Assembly (NCBI RefSeq): GCF_002216065.1
Contig: NZ_CP022282.1
Location: 3,720,001-3,784,000, forward strand
Source: Chryseobacterium sp. T16E-39
Lineage (GTDB): Bacteria > Bacteroidota > Bacteroidia > Flavobacteriales > Weeksellaceae
Direction: 5' to 3'
DNA length: 64,000 nt
Shown: positions 27,657-36,565 of the stretch, piece after piece
How the letters are laid out: each line of letters opens with the position of its first letter
How positions within the stretch are numbered: position 1 is the first letter of the stretch
Notes under the pieces: model-generated
Told to the model about the DNA's origin: nothing
What the model saw: only the letters and a program-made list of their open reading frames with translations
The model's database searches: none
Translations under genes and position numbers: made by a program

Positions 27657-28979
27657 ATGAAAAACTTATACATCAATAACCGGTTTTTTTTCACACTGAT
27701 AGGAGTGGGGATACTTTATGTCTTATCATTTTTCTTTCCATTCTTTATGTATATTGCTCATGCTGTGTTATTGCTGTGCTTTTTAGCAGCAATGGTGGAT
27801 TATCTTTTGCTTTTTAATCAAAAAGATGGAATCTTAGCACAGAGAATTTTACCTGAAAAATTATCCAATGGGGACGAAAATCCGATAAAAGTTGATATTA
27901 GAAATAATTACGGATTTAAAATCCAAACTAAAATTATTGATGAAATCCCTTTTCAGTTTCAGAAAAGAGACTTTTTAATTCAGAAAGAAATTGGGTCAGG
28001 GAGAAATACTTACTTCCAATATATTTTAGAACCGAAAGAGAGGGGTGAATATAATTTTGGAAGCTTAAATATCTACGCTGCTTCACCTATCGGTTTTGTT
28101 TCAAAAAGGTTTAACTTTCAGAAAGATGCTAATTTAGCTGCCTATCCTTCCTTTATCCATCTCCGAAAATATGAGCTAATGGCTTTGCAAAGTGAATTTT
28201 TACTCGGGGGAATCAAAAAGATAAGAAAACTTGGTCATACCATGGAGTTTGAGCAGATCAAAGATTATGTTCCAGGGGATGATATACGGACAATTAACTG
28301 GAAGGCAACGTCAAAAACCAATCGCTTAATGGTGAATCAGTTTCAGGATGAAAAATCCCAGCGGATTTTTATGTTGATTGATACCGGGAGGACAATGAAA
28401 ATGCCATTTAAGGAATTGAGTCTGCTTGATTATTCTATTAACGCAACCATGGCTTTAGCACATATTATACTTAAAAAAGGAGACAGGGCCGGAATGATGA
28501 CTTTCTCTAAGAAAACGGAAAATAAAATTGCCGCTGAAAATAAATCGGGGCAGTTAAAGAAAATTTCTGAATCTCTCTATAATATCAAAACCAATTTTTT
28601 TGAAAGTGATTTTAACCGGCTTTACCAGGATGTAAAATACTCCATCAACCAGAGGAGTCTGATTCTGCTTTTTACGAATTTTGAAACTTTGGATGGGCTA
28701 AACAGGCAATTGAAGTACCTTCGTGGCATTGCAAAAAACCATTTATTGGTAGTTGTATTTTTTAAAAATTCAGAGCTCCAGACTTTAATTCATAAAAATC
28801 CTGAGAGTATGCAGGAAATCTATGACGAGGTTATTGCTGAGAAATTTGAATTTGAAAAGAAACTGATCATTCAGGAACTTAAAAAATATGGGATTTATAC
28901 AGTATATACCCTTCCGGAAAATTTAAATATCGATGTTATCAATAAGTATCTCGAAATAAAAGCGAGAGGAATTTTATAA
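27657..28979 (+). CDS. DUF58 domain-containing protein
   Basis: A 440-residue protein. Two N-terminal hydrophobic segments (about 10-28 and 31-50) precede a beta-rich region and a von Willebrand-like DUF58 domain. The DUF58 signature EFEQIKDYVPGDDIRTINWK (about 197-216) is complete, followed by FMLIDTGRTM, a MIDAS-like motif in which the usual second Ser is replaced. It is the usual partner of the MoxR ATPase upstream; the pair is normally 10-30 bp apart but here is separated by the remnant of a foreign gene. Confidence 0.92.
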   Translation: MKNLYINNRFFFTLIGVGILYVLSFFFPFFMYIAHAVLLLCFLAAMVDYLLLFNQKDGILAQRILPEKLSNGDENPIKVDIRNNYGFKIQTKIIDEIPFQFQKRDFLIQKEIGSGRNTYFQYILEPKERGEYNFGSLNIYAASPIGFVSKRFNFQKDANLAAYPSFIHLRKYELMALQSEFLLGGIKKIRKLGHTMEFEQIKDYVPGDDIRTINWKATSKTNRLMVNQFQDEKSQRIFMLIDTGRTMKMPFKELSLLDYSINATMALAHIILKKGDRAGMMTFSKKTENKIAAENKSGQLKKISESLYNIKTNFFESDFNRLYQDVKYSINQRSLILLFTNFETLDGLNRQLKYLRGIAKNHLLVVVFFKNSELQTLIHKNPESMQEIYDEVIAEKFEFEKKLIIQELKKYGIYTVYTLPENLNIDVINKYLEIKARGIL

Positions 28980-29051
28980 TTTTGTACCTATAAACTTTTC
29001 TAAAGACCTTTGTGTTAAAGGCAAATTCTAATCCTTAATAACAATTCAACA

Positions 29052-29471
29052 ATGAAAATAACACTCAATAGAATAAACGATGATTTTTTATTCGAATGTA
29101 CCAATTCTCAAGGAAATTCTATCCTTTTAGATAATACATCAGAACCAGGAGCTAAGGGAGTTTCCCCTATGGAAAGTGTTTTAATGGCAGTGGCAGGATG
29201 TAGCGGAATAGATGTCGTTTCCATACTGAAAAAGCAAAGACAGGAAATTACAGGTTTCAAGGCTGAAGTAGAGGGCGATAGAGTGCCGGTAGGAGATGCT
29301 AAACCATTTAAAGCGATAATGGTTAAATTCTTTTTAGAAGGAAATATAGATCCTAGTAAAGCTCAAAAAGCGGCCCAGTTATCATTTGAAAAATATTGCT
29401 CGGTTTCTAAAACATTAGAACCTAATGTAGAAATTGGGTATGAAGTTTTTGTAAATGGGGAAAAAATATAG
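29052..29471 (+). CDS. OsmC family protein
   Basis: A 139-residue OsmC/Ohr-fold protein of the YhfA-like branch. The two reactive cysteines are in AVAGCSGIDVVSIL (about residue 50) and FEKYCSVSKTL (about residue 117), the arrangement used to reduce organic hydroperoxides with lipoyl or glutathione-type thiols. PMESVLMAVAGCSG is the family hallmark. Substrate preference cannot be judged. A strong terminator follows. Confidence 0.92.
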   Translation: MKITLNRINDDFLFECTNSQGNSILLDNTSEPGAKGVSPMESVLMAVAGCSGIDVVSILKKQRQEITGFKAEVEGDRVPVGDAKPFKAIMVKFFLEGNIDPSKAQKAAQLSFEKYCSVSKTLEPNVEIGYEVFVNGEKI

Positions 29472-29492
29472 TGATACTCTATATAAAATAAA

Positions 29493-29519
29493 AAAGCCAG
29501 ATTACAAATCTGGCTTTAT
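29493..29519. terminator. Terminator after osmC-like gene
   Basis: Perfect 11-bp stem AAAGCCAGATT / AATCTGGCTTT (29493-29503, 29507-29517), A-rich before and T-rich after, in the gap between convergent genes. The remaining 240 bp to the next gene hold only AT-rich DNA. Confidence 0.85.
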
Positions 29520-29755
29520 TGCTTATTATTAGTTTTTTGAAGGTGTTTTATCACCTTAGAATTTTAACAAACTTTTCAAGGATGACGAAGTTGCCAAAGA
29601 AAAGTGTTGCGTTATTTCTATATATTGTTGCGCAAATATAGTTATTATTTATTTATAATTCATTATAATTGATTATTTGTTGTTAAATTATTATTATCAA
29701 TTAGAATTATATGTAATGCATGGGAGTTGGGAGGTGCTTCTTCAAAACGATACGT

Positions 29756-32362
29756 TTATCTGGGTTTTATGAGTTTCGCTACAGTGGCAGTCCATCCTGT
29801 TTGATGAGAGGCACCAACGCCCCGGCCATTATCTCCATGGAAATACTCATAGAAAGTGATGTAATCTTTAAAGTGTTCATCATAATTGAATTTATTATTT
29901 CCACCATTAAACGCTCTCTGCCCATTTTCATCTTTTAAAAATATAGAACATAGTCTGTTACTGATATTTTGGGCTACTTCATCGAGATTTCTCTTGTCTC
30001 CGCTTCCTGTTGGTAATTCCACTTTTAAGCTATTCCCGTAGTAAAAATGAAAACGCTGTAAGCTTTCAACGATCAGGAAGTTAATAGGGAACCAGATGGG
30101 CCCTCTCCAGTTACTGTTTCCACCGAACATCCTGCTGTCGCTTTCTGCAGGGGTATAGTAAACAATATTTTCCGTACCATGAACAGAGAATACAAAAGGA
30201 TTCTCTTCATATACTTTTGACATTGCCCGGATTCCGTAAGAACTTAAAAACTCCTTTTCATCAAGCATTCTGGTTAATACTTTTGAAAGCCTGTTTTTAC
30301 GTAAAATACTCATCAGGTGTTTTCGGCCATGTCCTTCTTCATCCCAATGGGAAACTAATTTTGTAAGCTCGGGCTTATTTTTCAATACCCATTCCATTCT
30401 TATTTTGAAATTCGGCATTTTTTCCAATAAGCTATGATCAATAATTTCTACAGCGAATAAAGGAATCAAGCCAACGATACTTCTCAGGCGGAGCGTTACA
30501 CTTTCTCCATCAGCCAATTGCAATACATCATAGAAAAATCCATCTTCCTCATTCCATAATCCCTCTTTTCCATCACCCATATTCTCCATGGCTTCAGCAA
30601 TATAAAGATAATGTTCAAAGAATTTAATAGCCATATCTTCATATACCTGATAATACTGAGCCAGTTCCATTGCTATTCTCATCATATTCAGTGCATACAT
30701 AGCCATCCAGCTTGTACCGTCTGCCTGCTCCAGATGCTCACCATCTTTCAGTTCCATATTGCGGTCGAAGGCTCCAATATTATCAAGCCCTAAAAAACCA
30801 CCACCGAAAATATTCTTCCCGTTTTTATCTTTACGGTTGACCCACCAGGTGAAATTCAGAAGTAATTTTTGGAAAACTTTTTCGAGAAATAATAAATCAG
30901 GTTTACCATTTGTTTTCTCGTCGATTTTAAAAACCCTGAAACAAGACCATGCGTGAACAGGGGGATTTACATCACTTAAATTCCACTCATAAGCGGGAAG
31001 CTGTCCATTGGGATGCATATACCACTCCTTGGTTAACAATAGAAGCTGGTTCTTTGCAAACTGTGCATCGATTAATGCGTATGGAACGCAATGAAAAGCG
31101 AGATCCCACGTGGCATACCATGGGTATTCCCATTTGTCAGGCATGGAAATGATATCCTTATTATGCATATGATTCCATTCCGTATTCCTTACGTAATGGT
31201 TGAAATCTCTTGGTGCATCAAAATTTGGATCTCCTTTCAGCCATTTACCAACATTGTAATGATAAAATTGCTTGTTCCAAAGCAATCCTGCAAAGGCCTG
31301 ACGCTGGACATTTCTTTCATCCTCATTTGTTACATCATGTTGAACTTCATTATAAAATTCATTGGCTTCTGCAATCCGGGTTGTAAAGATTTCATCAAAT
31401 TGAAAAAAAGGCTCATCCATCTCGTGGGGTGACAGCCTGAAATCAAAGGTTTTTGATTGGCCACCGCCAACAACTTCATCAATGATAAAAGAAGCTTTAG
31501 ACCCTCTTTTTTCAGGATTGATGCTGTTACTGCCATGGATGATATGATCATTGATACCATCTTTAAAATAGGTGTTTTCTGTAAGAGGAGCTCCATACAG
31601 CTTAGGAGTGTTCGTTTCATTATCACAAAACATGCTCTTCGCATTGGTGTTTCTTGAATAAAACTTTTTAATAGAAATGCTGTCGTGATTAATGTCAATA
31701 CAGCCTTCATATGAGGCATGAAGTTGCCCCTTATAAGTATTATAGCCCCATTTCCAGTTGTTTCTAAACCACGCAGTAGGTGCAACAACAATAGGTGCAT
31801 CTTGCTGGCTTCTGTTGCAGATTGTTACCCTTAACAGAAAATCATCGGCCTCCACTTTACAGTACTCAATAAAAATATCGAAGTATTCATTATTATCGAA
31901 AATCCCGGTGTCAATAATTTCATATTCTGCTTCTTTTTTACTGCGTCTTCCATTTTCAGATAGCAGGTGGTCGTAAGGGAATTCGTTGATGGGATATTTG
32001 TATACCATCTTCATATAACTATGGGTAGGGGTATTATCCAGATAATAAAAGATCTCTTTAATGTCTTCGCCATGATTACCCTGAGGGTTGCTCAATCCGA
32101 AAAAACGTTCTTTGATCATTTTATCCTTTCCGTTCCAAAATGAAAGAGCAAAACAAAAAAGCTGTTTAGCATCTGATATTCCAGCTATTCCTTCTTCTCC
32201 CCAACGGTAAGCGTAGCTTTCTGCTTTATCATGGTTGGTGAAATTCCAGGCATTGCCATTGGGACTGTAATCTTCGCGAACATTTCCCCACTGCCTATTG
32301 CTTACATAGGGCCCCCAATTTTTCCATTTTGTATCTTGTAATCTTTGTTTTTCTGCAGACAT
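29756..32362 (-). CDS. GH63-like / MGH1-like glucosidase
   Basis: An 868-residue protein without a signal peptide, so probably cytoplasmic. It matches the bacterial glucosidase branch of glycoside hydrolase family 63 (mannosyl-oligosaccharide glucosidase/mannosylglycerate-hydrolase-like, (alpha/alpha)6 barrel). Visible landmarks are the N-terminal KNWGPYVSNRQWGNVREDYS, the barrel motif EYPWYATWDLAFH with the likely acid Asp (about residue 428), NWRGPIWFPINFLIVESLQRF (about 755-775) and the C-terminal HQTGWTATVAKLI. The substrate is probably an alpha-glucoside or a compatible-solute derivative; this is inference. A CBM20-GH77 glucanotransferase elsewhere in the window would fit an alpha-glucan theme, but the genes are 14 kb apart. 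Confidence 0.85.
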   Translation of the reverse strand: MSAEKQRLQDTKWKNWGPYVSNRQWGNVREDYSPNGNAWNFTNHDKAESYAYRWGEEGIAGISDAKQLFCFALSFWNGKDKMIKERFFGLSNPQGNHGEDIKEIFYYLDNTPTHSYMKMVYKYPINEFPYDHLLSENGRRSKKEAEYEIIDTGIFDNNEYFDIFIEYCKVEADDFLLRVTICNRSQQDAPIVVAPTAWFRNNWKWGYNTYKGQLHASYEGCIDINHDSISIKKFYSRNTNAKSMFCDNETNTPKLYGAPLTENTYFKDGINDHIIHGSNSINPEKRGSKASFIIDEVVGGGQSKTFDFRLSPHEMDEPFFQFDEIFTTRIAEANEFYNEVQHDVTNEDERNVQRQAFAGLLWNKQFYHYNVGKWLKGDPNFDAPRDFNHYVRNTEWNHMHNKDIISMPDKWEYPWYATWDLAFHCVPYALIDAQFAKNQLLLLTKEWYMHPNGQLPAYEWNLSDVNPPVHAWSCFRVFKIDEKTNGKPDLLFLEKVFQKLLLNFTWWVNRKDKNGKNIFGGGFLGLDNIGAFDRNMELKDGEHLEQADGTSWMAMYALNMMRIAMELAQYYQVYEDMAIKFFEHYLYIAEAMENMGDGKEGLWNEEDGFFYDVLQLADGESVTLRLRSIVGLIPLFAVEIIDHSLLEKMPNFKIRMEWVLKNKPELTKLVSHWDEEGHGRKHLMSILRKNRLSKVLTRMLDEKEFLSSYGIRAMSKVYEENPFVFSVHGTENIVYYTPAESDSRMFGGNSNWRGPIWFPINFLIVESLQRFHFYYGNSLKVELPTGSGDKRNLDEVAQNISNRLCSIFLKDENGQRAFNGGNNKFNYDEHFKDYITFYEYFHGDNGRGVGASHQTGWTATVAKLIKPR

Positions 32363-32489
32363 AATTCATCATTTTTCACTACGAAGGTAATTTTTTTGAA
32401 AAATAATTCCAATTTTTTCTATCTGAATAATTATTAACATATCCCTGTAACTCTAATGATTACGGTGTTTTTGAGAATAAATTATTTTT

Positions 32490-32524
32490 TTGTTTAAAAT
32501 TTTAAATAAAATATTATATCTTTG
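32490..32524 (+). promoter_or_regulatory. Predicted promoter of the methionine operon
   Basis: TTG at 32490-32492, a 24-nt spacer and TATCTTTG at 32517-32524, an exact TAnnTTTG match. A transcript starting near 32531 would begin about 23 nt before the riboswitch P1 stem. Confidence 0.6.
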
Positions 32525-32553
32525 CACCATTCGATCATTCACATATTGAAAAT

Positions 32554-32658
32554 GTTATCAAGAAAGGTTGAGGGATTAGACCCTATGAAACCTTAGCAAC
32601 CCTTTGCGCAAGCGAAGAAGGTGCTACGTTCTACCGAATTAATTTTTGGACAGATAAC
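32554..32658 (+). ncRNA. SAM-I (S-box) riboswitch
   Basis: P1 is GTTATC / GATAAC (32554-32559, 32653-32658). Inside it are the S-box core elements in order: ATCAAGAAAGG, GAGGGA, CCCTATGAAACC, TTAGCAACC, GGTGCTA and the closing ACAGATAAC. These are the conserved bases of the aptamer that binds S-adenosylmethionine. Downstream lie two small hairpins, CTGAA/TTCAG (32662-32675) and GCCAT/ATGGC (32675-32689). AACTT (32656-32660), which overlaps the 3' side of P1, can pair with AAGTT (32665-32669), so alternative folds are possible. It governs a six-gene operon for methionine synthesis. High SAM should lower expression. Confidence 0.93.
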
Positions 32659-32724
32659 TTACTGAAGTTCTTCAGCCATTTCTCATGGCATTTTCAATTG
32701 TATTATAAATAATATATAATAGAA

Positions 32725-33699
32725 TTGGAAACAGAACTAAAACATATTAATCTTTCTTATCAAACAAATTCCGGAAAGGAATATCATATCCCGTTGAGCT
32801 ATCAGATCTTCGGGAAAGACCTGTTTACTGCACCCGTTATTTTAATTAATCATGCCCTTACAGGGAACTCTAATATTTCAGGGGAAAATGGTTGGTGGAA
32901 ACAATTGGTAGGAGATGGGCAGGTGATTGATATCAGTATGTATACAATTCTGTGTTTCAATATTCCCGGAAATGGGTTTGATGATTTTTTAATTGAAGGA
33001 TACGAAGATTTTACCCCTTCAGACATAGCCAATATATTTTTAAAAGGTCTGGAATCTCTGAATATCAAAAAACTATATGCTATCATTGGAGGTTCTCTTG
33101 GAGGAGGAATAGGATGGGAAATGCTTGTTAAAAATCAACAGCTCGCTGAAATCTTTATTCCAATTGCCTGCGATTTCAAAACACACGATTGGCTGCATGC
33201 ACAGTGTCTCGTTCAGAAGTTTTTATTGAATGGAAATGATGAACCGCTTCAAAAAGCAAGAATTCATGCCATGTTATGCTACAGGACGCCACAATCTTTA
33301 AACAATAGATTTCAAAATAAATACAATACCGAAAAGCAAAAACTGGAATCAGAAGATTGGCTTGAGTATCATGGAAATGCACTTAATGAAAGATTTAGTC
33401 TGAAATCCTACAAGCTGATGAACCATTTGTTGATGAATATTAACGCAGATGAAGAAATGTTGGAAGGTATCCAGGCACGAATGCACATGATCTCCGTTGA
33501 TACAGATCTATTCTTTCCTGCTTCAGAAATCAAGGCTTGTTTTGAAAAACTGAAAGGTAAAAAAGAGAATGTTTCTTATCACGAGATCACCTCAGTTCAT
33601 GGGCATGACGCCTTCCTAATGGAATATAAACAATTAAATAATATCATTAAAACCATTTTGTCACAGAAAGAAATTGAGCAAACTCGAAGCTTTTTGTAA
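32725..33699 (+). CDS. metX: Homoserine O-acetyltransferase family protein
   Basis: A 324-residue alpha/beta hydrolase of the MetX family, which acylates homoserine for homocysteine synthesis. HALTGNSNISGENGWW matches the MetX oxyanion/substrate segment, the nucleophile elbow is IGGSLGGGIGWEML (Ser about residue 122), and Asp (VDTDLFFP) and His (SVHGHDAFL) complete the triad. It is shorter than typical MetX (about 370) and lacks the GG-x-x-x-S-T-GP segment. The start is a TTG at 32725; no ATG or GTG gives a complete N-terminus. Acetyl versus succinyl preference cannot be told from motifs alone. First gene after the SAM riboswitch. Confidence 0.86.
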   Translation: METELKHINLSYQTNSGKEYHIPLSYQIFGKDLFTAPVILINHALTGNSNISGENGWWKQLVGDGQVIDISMYTILCFNIPGNGFDDFLIEGYEDFTPSDIANIFLKGLESLNIKKLYAIIGGSLGGGIGWEMLVKNQQLAEIFIPIACDFKTHDWLHAQCLVQKFLLNGNDEPLQKARIHAMLCYRTPQSLNNRFQNKYNTEKQKLESEDWLEYHGNALNERFSLKSYKLMNHLLMNINADEEMLEGIQARMHMISVDTDLFFPASEIKACFEKLKGKKENVSYHEITSVHGHDAFLMEYKQLNNIIKTILSQKEIEQTRSFL

Positions 33700-33726
33700 C
33701 AATACTAAATAATAAAGAATGTACAG

Positions 33727-35265
33727 ATGAAAAATGTTAACGAAATAAAATTTTTAAAAAATAGATCAATCATCAAATTTGAAGGAGAGGATTTCTTAGG
33801 AGAAATCGGAATCGATGGAAGAATATTTAAAGCACTTACTTTAGCACGAATTAGCGTTGGGGTCATTTCACAACAGGCCATAGAAAACGGGATATCCATT
33901 TTAGTTCACGAAAATGATTCTGAAAACGCAGTGAATTGCCTTATAGACGAATTTGAATCAGAAAGAAAGTCTGGAAAAGTATCCCAGATATATAGTATTA
34001 ATAACGTTTCTGTTTTAGGATTTGTAGTGGAAGACTTTAATAAGTTATTGACTGAACTGGCCAGGAATAATGTTTTTCCTTTACTACTCAATCAAATTGC
34101 AAGCGAAAAAAGAGTGAATATAGTCGTTACTTCATCACAGGATGAGAAAACTAAAAACATCATTGAATCTGAAATATCGAAAAAACCTAAAACAGTTCAT
34201 TTAGCAATTATTGGTCATGGAAATGTAGGGAGAACCTTAATTGATCAGGTGCTGGAATCTTCAGAGGAAATTAAGAGACGAAAAAAAATCGATCTTAAAG
34301 TAGTGGCTGTTGCCAATTCTAAAAAAATAGCATTCAACAAAAAAGGGTTTGATAATAAATGGAATGATGAGGTTTCAGTAGCGGAAAGCCCTTCTAATGT
34401 TGACGAACTTATCAATTTTTCAAAAGAAAATCAGTTAGAAAATCTAATCGTAGTTGATAACACGGCAAGTAAGGATTTTGTTAAAAATTATCATGCCTTA
34501 GCAGAAAATGGATTTGATCTGGTTTCTTCTAATAAGATTTTTAATACACTTCCTATCGAAGAATATCGTAAACTAAGATATACGTTAAATAAAAACAACA
34601 GACGATATCTTTATGAAACCAATGTTGGAGCGGGTTTGCCTTTAATTGATACGATTAAACTGTTACACCTTTCAGGAGAAAATATCACTAGGATTAAAGG
34701 GGTATTCTCGGGGTCTCTAAGTTATATTTTCAATAATTTCTCTGTAAGAAATGATAAGTTTTCAACAGTAATTGGCGAGGCAATGGAAAAAGGGTTTACT
34801 GAACCGGATCCACGCGAAGACCTTTCAGGAAATGATGTGGCAAGAAAACTTTTGATTCTTGCGAGAGAGCTTGATCTGATTAATGAATTCAACGATATTA
34901 ATATTCAGAACTTAATTCCTGAAGATCTTCTTTCTATCGGGAAAAATGAATTCATTTCACGATTGGAAGAACTGGATGCAGAATATCAGAATGTCAAAGA
35001 AAATCAGGCCGCTGATCATGTATTACGTTACGTAGGTGATTTACATGGTGATTTGCAAAAAGAAAAGGGGCAGCTTGATGTTAAGTTGATTTCTGTTCCT
35101 GCAACATCAGCTTTAGGGCAATTAAAAGGTTCAGATTCTATTTTTGAAATCTATACAGAAAGCTATGGTGAAAACCCTATCGTAATTATGGGTGCCGGAG
35201 CAGGAGCTCAGGTAACTGCCAGAGGTGTTTTTGGAGACATTTTAAGAGTAAGCGAAACTAAATAA
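33727..35265 (+). CDS. Homoserine dehydrogenase with N-terminal ACT domains
   Basis: A 512-residue protein. Residues about 15-150 form two ACT units of the kind that end aspartokinases (ARISVGVISQQAIENGISI and a second copy), followed by an NAD-binding domain with GHGNVG (163-168) and the homoserine dehydrogenase catalytic domain (NVGAGLPLIDTI, GVFSGSLSYIFNN, GFTEPDPREDLSGNDVARKLLI). It is in effect ThrA without its kinase. It reduces aspartate semialdehyde to homoserine, and the ACT pair suggests feedback control by an amino acid. It lies 27 bp after metX, inside the SAM-controlled operon, so here it appears dedicated to methionine. Confidence 0.92.
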   Translation: MKNVNEIKFLKNRSIIKFEGEDFLGEIGIDGRIFKALTLARISVGVISQQAIENGISILVHENDSENAVNCLIDEFESERKSGKVSQIYSINNVSVLGFVVEDFNKLLTELARNNVFPLLLNQIASEKRVNIVVTSSQDEKTKNIIESEISKKPKTVHLAIIGHGNVGRTLIDQVLESSEEIKRRKKIDLKVVAVANSKKIAFNKKGFDNKWNDEVSVAESPSNVDELINFSKENQLENLIVVDNTASKDFVKNYHALAENGFDLVSSNKIFNTLPIEEYRKLRYTLNKNNRRYLYETNVGAGLPLIDTIKLLHLSGENITRIKGVFSGSLSYIFNNFSVRNDKFSTVIGEAMEKGFTEPDPREDLSGNDVARKLLILARELDLINEFNDINIQNLIPEDLLSIGKNEFISRLEELDAEYQNVKENQAADHVLRYVGDLHGDLQKEKGQLDVKLISVPATSALGQLKGSDSIFEIYTESYGENPIVIMGAGAGAQVTARGVFGDILRVSETK

Positions 35266-35280
35266 TATTAATAATGGACC

Positions 35281-35335
35281 AATATAACAATGGTGCAGTC
35301 TAGCAATCATTGGTACATTGACAAATTAAAACTAT
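35281..35335. repeat. Dispersed intergenic repeat, copy 2 (ahead of metZ)
   Basis: AATATAACAATG, GCAGTCTAGCAA and TTGGTACATTGACAAATTAAA, then ATGGAAAA at the gene start. It aligns with 26363-26432 over its whole length with a few gaps. Confidence 0.55.
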
Positions 35336-36496
35336 ATGGAAAATTTTGAAACATCTGCTATAAGAACGCAGACTGAAAGAAGTCAGTTTGATGAACATTC
35401 GACTCCGCTATATCTTACATCCAGTTTTATTTTTCAGGATGCAGAAGATATGAGAGCAAGTTTTGCAGAAGAAAAACCTAAAAATTTATACAGCAGATTC
35501 TCTAACCCAAACGTTACAGAATTCACCGATAAAATAGTAAAAATGGAAGGTGCGGAAGCTGGATACGCTTTTGCGACGGGAATGGCAGCTATTTATTCAA
35601 CGTTTGCCACTTTACTGAATGCAGGTGATCATATTGTGAGCTGTCAGTCAGTTTTTGGATCTACACACACCTTATTTACAAAGTATTTCCCAAAATGGAA
35701 TATTGAGACCACTTACTTCAAAGCAGAAGATGCAGAGAATGTTGAAAAGCTTATACAGCCTAATACAAAAATTTTATATCTCGAGACTCCAACGAATCCT
35801 GCAATTGAAATTTTAGACCTTGAGTTTTTTGGTAAAATTGCTAAAAAACATAATCTGATATTTATTGTAGATAATTGTTTTGCAACGCCTTATCTGCAAC
35901 AGCCTATTAAATATGGTGCAGATGTTGTTGTTCATTCTGCAACCAAATTAATCGATGGACAAGGACGGGTACTAGGTGGAGTTGCAGTAGGAAGAGAGGA
36001 TCTGATAAGAGAAATCTATCTTTTTGCTAGAAATACAGGTCCTGCAATGTCTCCTTTCAATGCATGGGTTTTATCTAAAAGTTTAGAAACATTGGCAATC
36101 AGAGTAGAAAAACATTGTGAAAATGCCTTGAAGGTAGCTGAGTTTTTGGAAAGTCACCCTAATGTAGAGCTTGTAAAATATCCATTTTTACCTTCTCACC
36201 CAAGCTATGAAGTAGCAAAAAAACAGATGAAGCTGGGAGGAAATATTGTAGCTTTTGAAATAAAAGGAGGAATCGAAGGAGGAAGAAAATTTCTGGATAA
36301 AATAAAAATGTGCTCATTATCTGCAAACTTGGGAGATACCAGAACGATTGTTACACATCCTGCCTCTACTACACATTCGAAATTAACTGATGAAGAGAGA
36401 AATGAAGTAGGAATTACAGCGGGTCTTGTTCGTTGTTCTGTAGGGTTGGAAAATGTAGAAGATGTTATTGCAGATCTGCAACAGGCTCTGGATTAA
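35336..36496 (+). CDS. metZ: PLP-dependent O-acylhomoserine sulfhydrylase (MetZ/MetY type)
   Basis: A 386-residue Cys/Met-metabolism PLP enzyme. Visible are YSRFSNPNVTEF, the cofactor loop YAFATGMAA, IVDNCFATPYLQQP, and the PLP lysine in VVHSATKLIDGQGRVLGG (Lys about residue 203). The DGQGRVLGG segment is the mark of the MetZ branch, which makes homocysteine directly from O-acylhomoserine and sulfide. Whether the acyl group is acetyl or succinyl depends on the metX product. It sits fourth base to base in the SAM-riboswitch operon, after a 70-bp gap that holds a dispersed repeat. Confidence 0.88.
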   Translation: MENFETSAIRTQTERSQFDEHSTPLYLTSSFIFQDAEDMRASFAEEKPKNLYSRFSNPNVTEFTDKIVKMEGAEAGYAFATGMAAIYSTFATLLNAGDHIVSCQSVFGSTHTLFTKYFPKWNIETTYFKAEDAENVEKLIQPNTKILYLETPTNPAIEILDLEFFGKIAKKHNLIFIVDNCFATPYLQQPIKYGADVVVHSATKLIDGQGRVLGGVAVGREDLIREIYLFARNTGPAMSPFNAWVLSKSLETLAIRVEKHCENALKVAEFLESHPNVELVKYPFLPSHPSYEVAKKQMKLGGNIVAFEIKGGIEGGRKFLDKIKMCSLSANLGDTRTIVTHPASTTHSKLTDEERNEVGITAGLVRCSVGLENVEDVIADLQQALD

Positions 36497-36505
36497 TTCA
36501 ATAAG

Positions 36506-36554
36506 AATGGGCTAAGGCCCATTGATGAAAAAATAAAATATACCGGCTTTGGCC
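36506..36554. repeat. GGC-rich hairpin repeat between metZ and metH
   Basis: AATGGGC-TAAG-GCCCATT (36506-36523) is a perfect 7-bp hairpin; GGCTTTGGCC (36545-36554) lies 21 bp on. No T-tract follows, so it need not stop transcription. It looks like a small intergenic repeat. Confidence 0.4.
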
Positions 36555-36565
36555 AAAACTTGCAA

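Noticed and set aside
29540..29557. Small hairpin AAGGTG / CACCTT after osmC-like gene
   Set aside because: No T-tract on either strand, and a stronger terminator lies just before it.
31330..31800. Antisense-frame candidate in the glucosidase gene
   Set aside because: Frame shadow of the GH63-like gene; composition matches a shifted frame.
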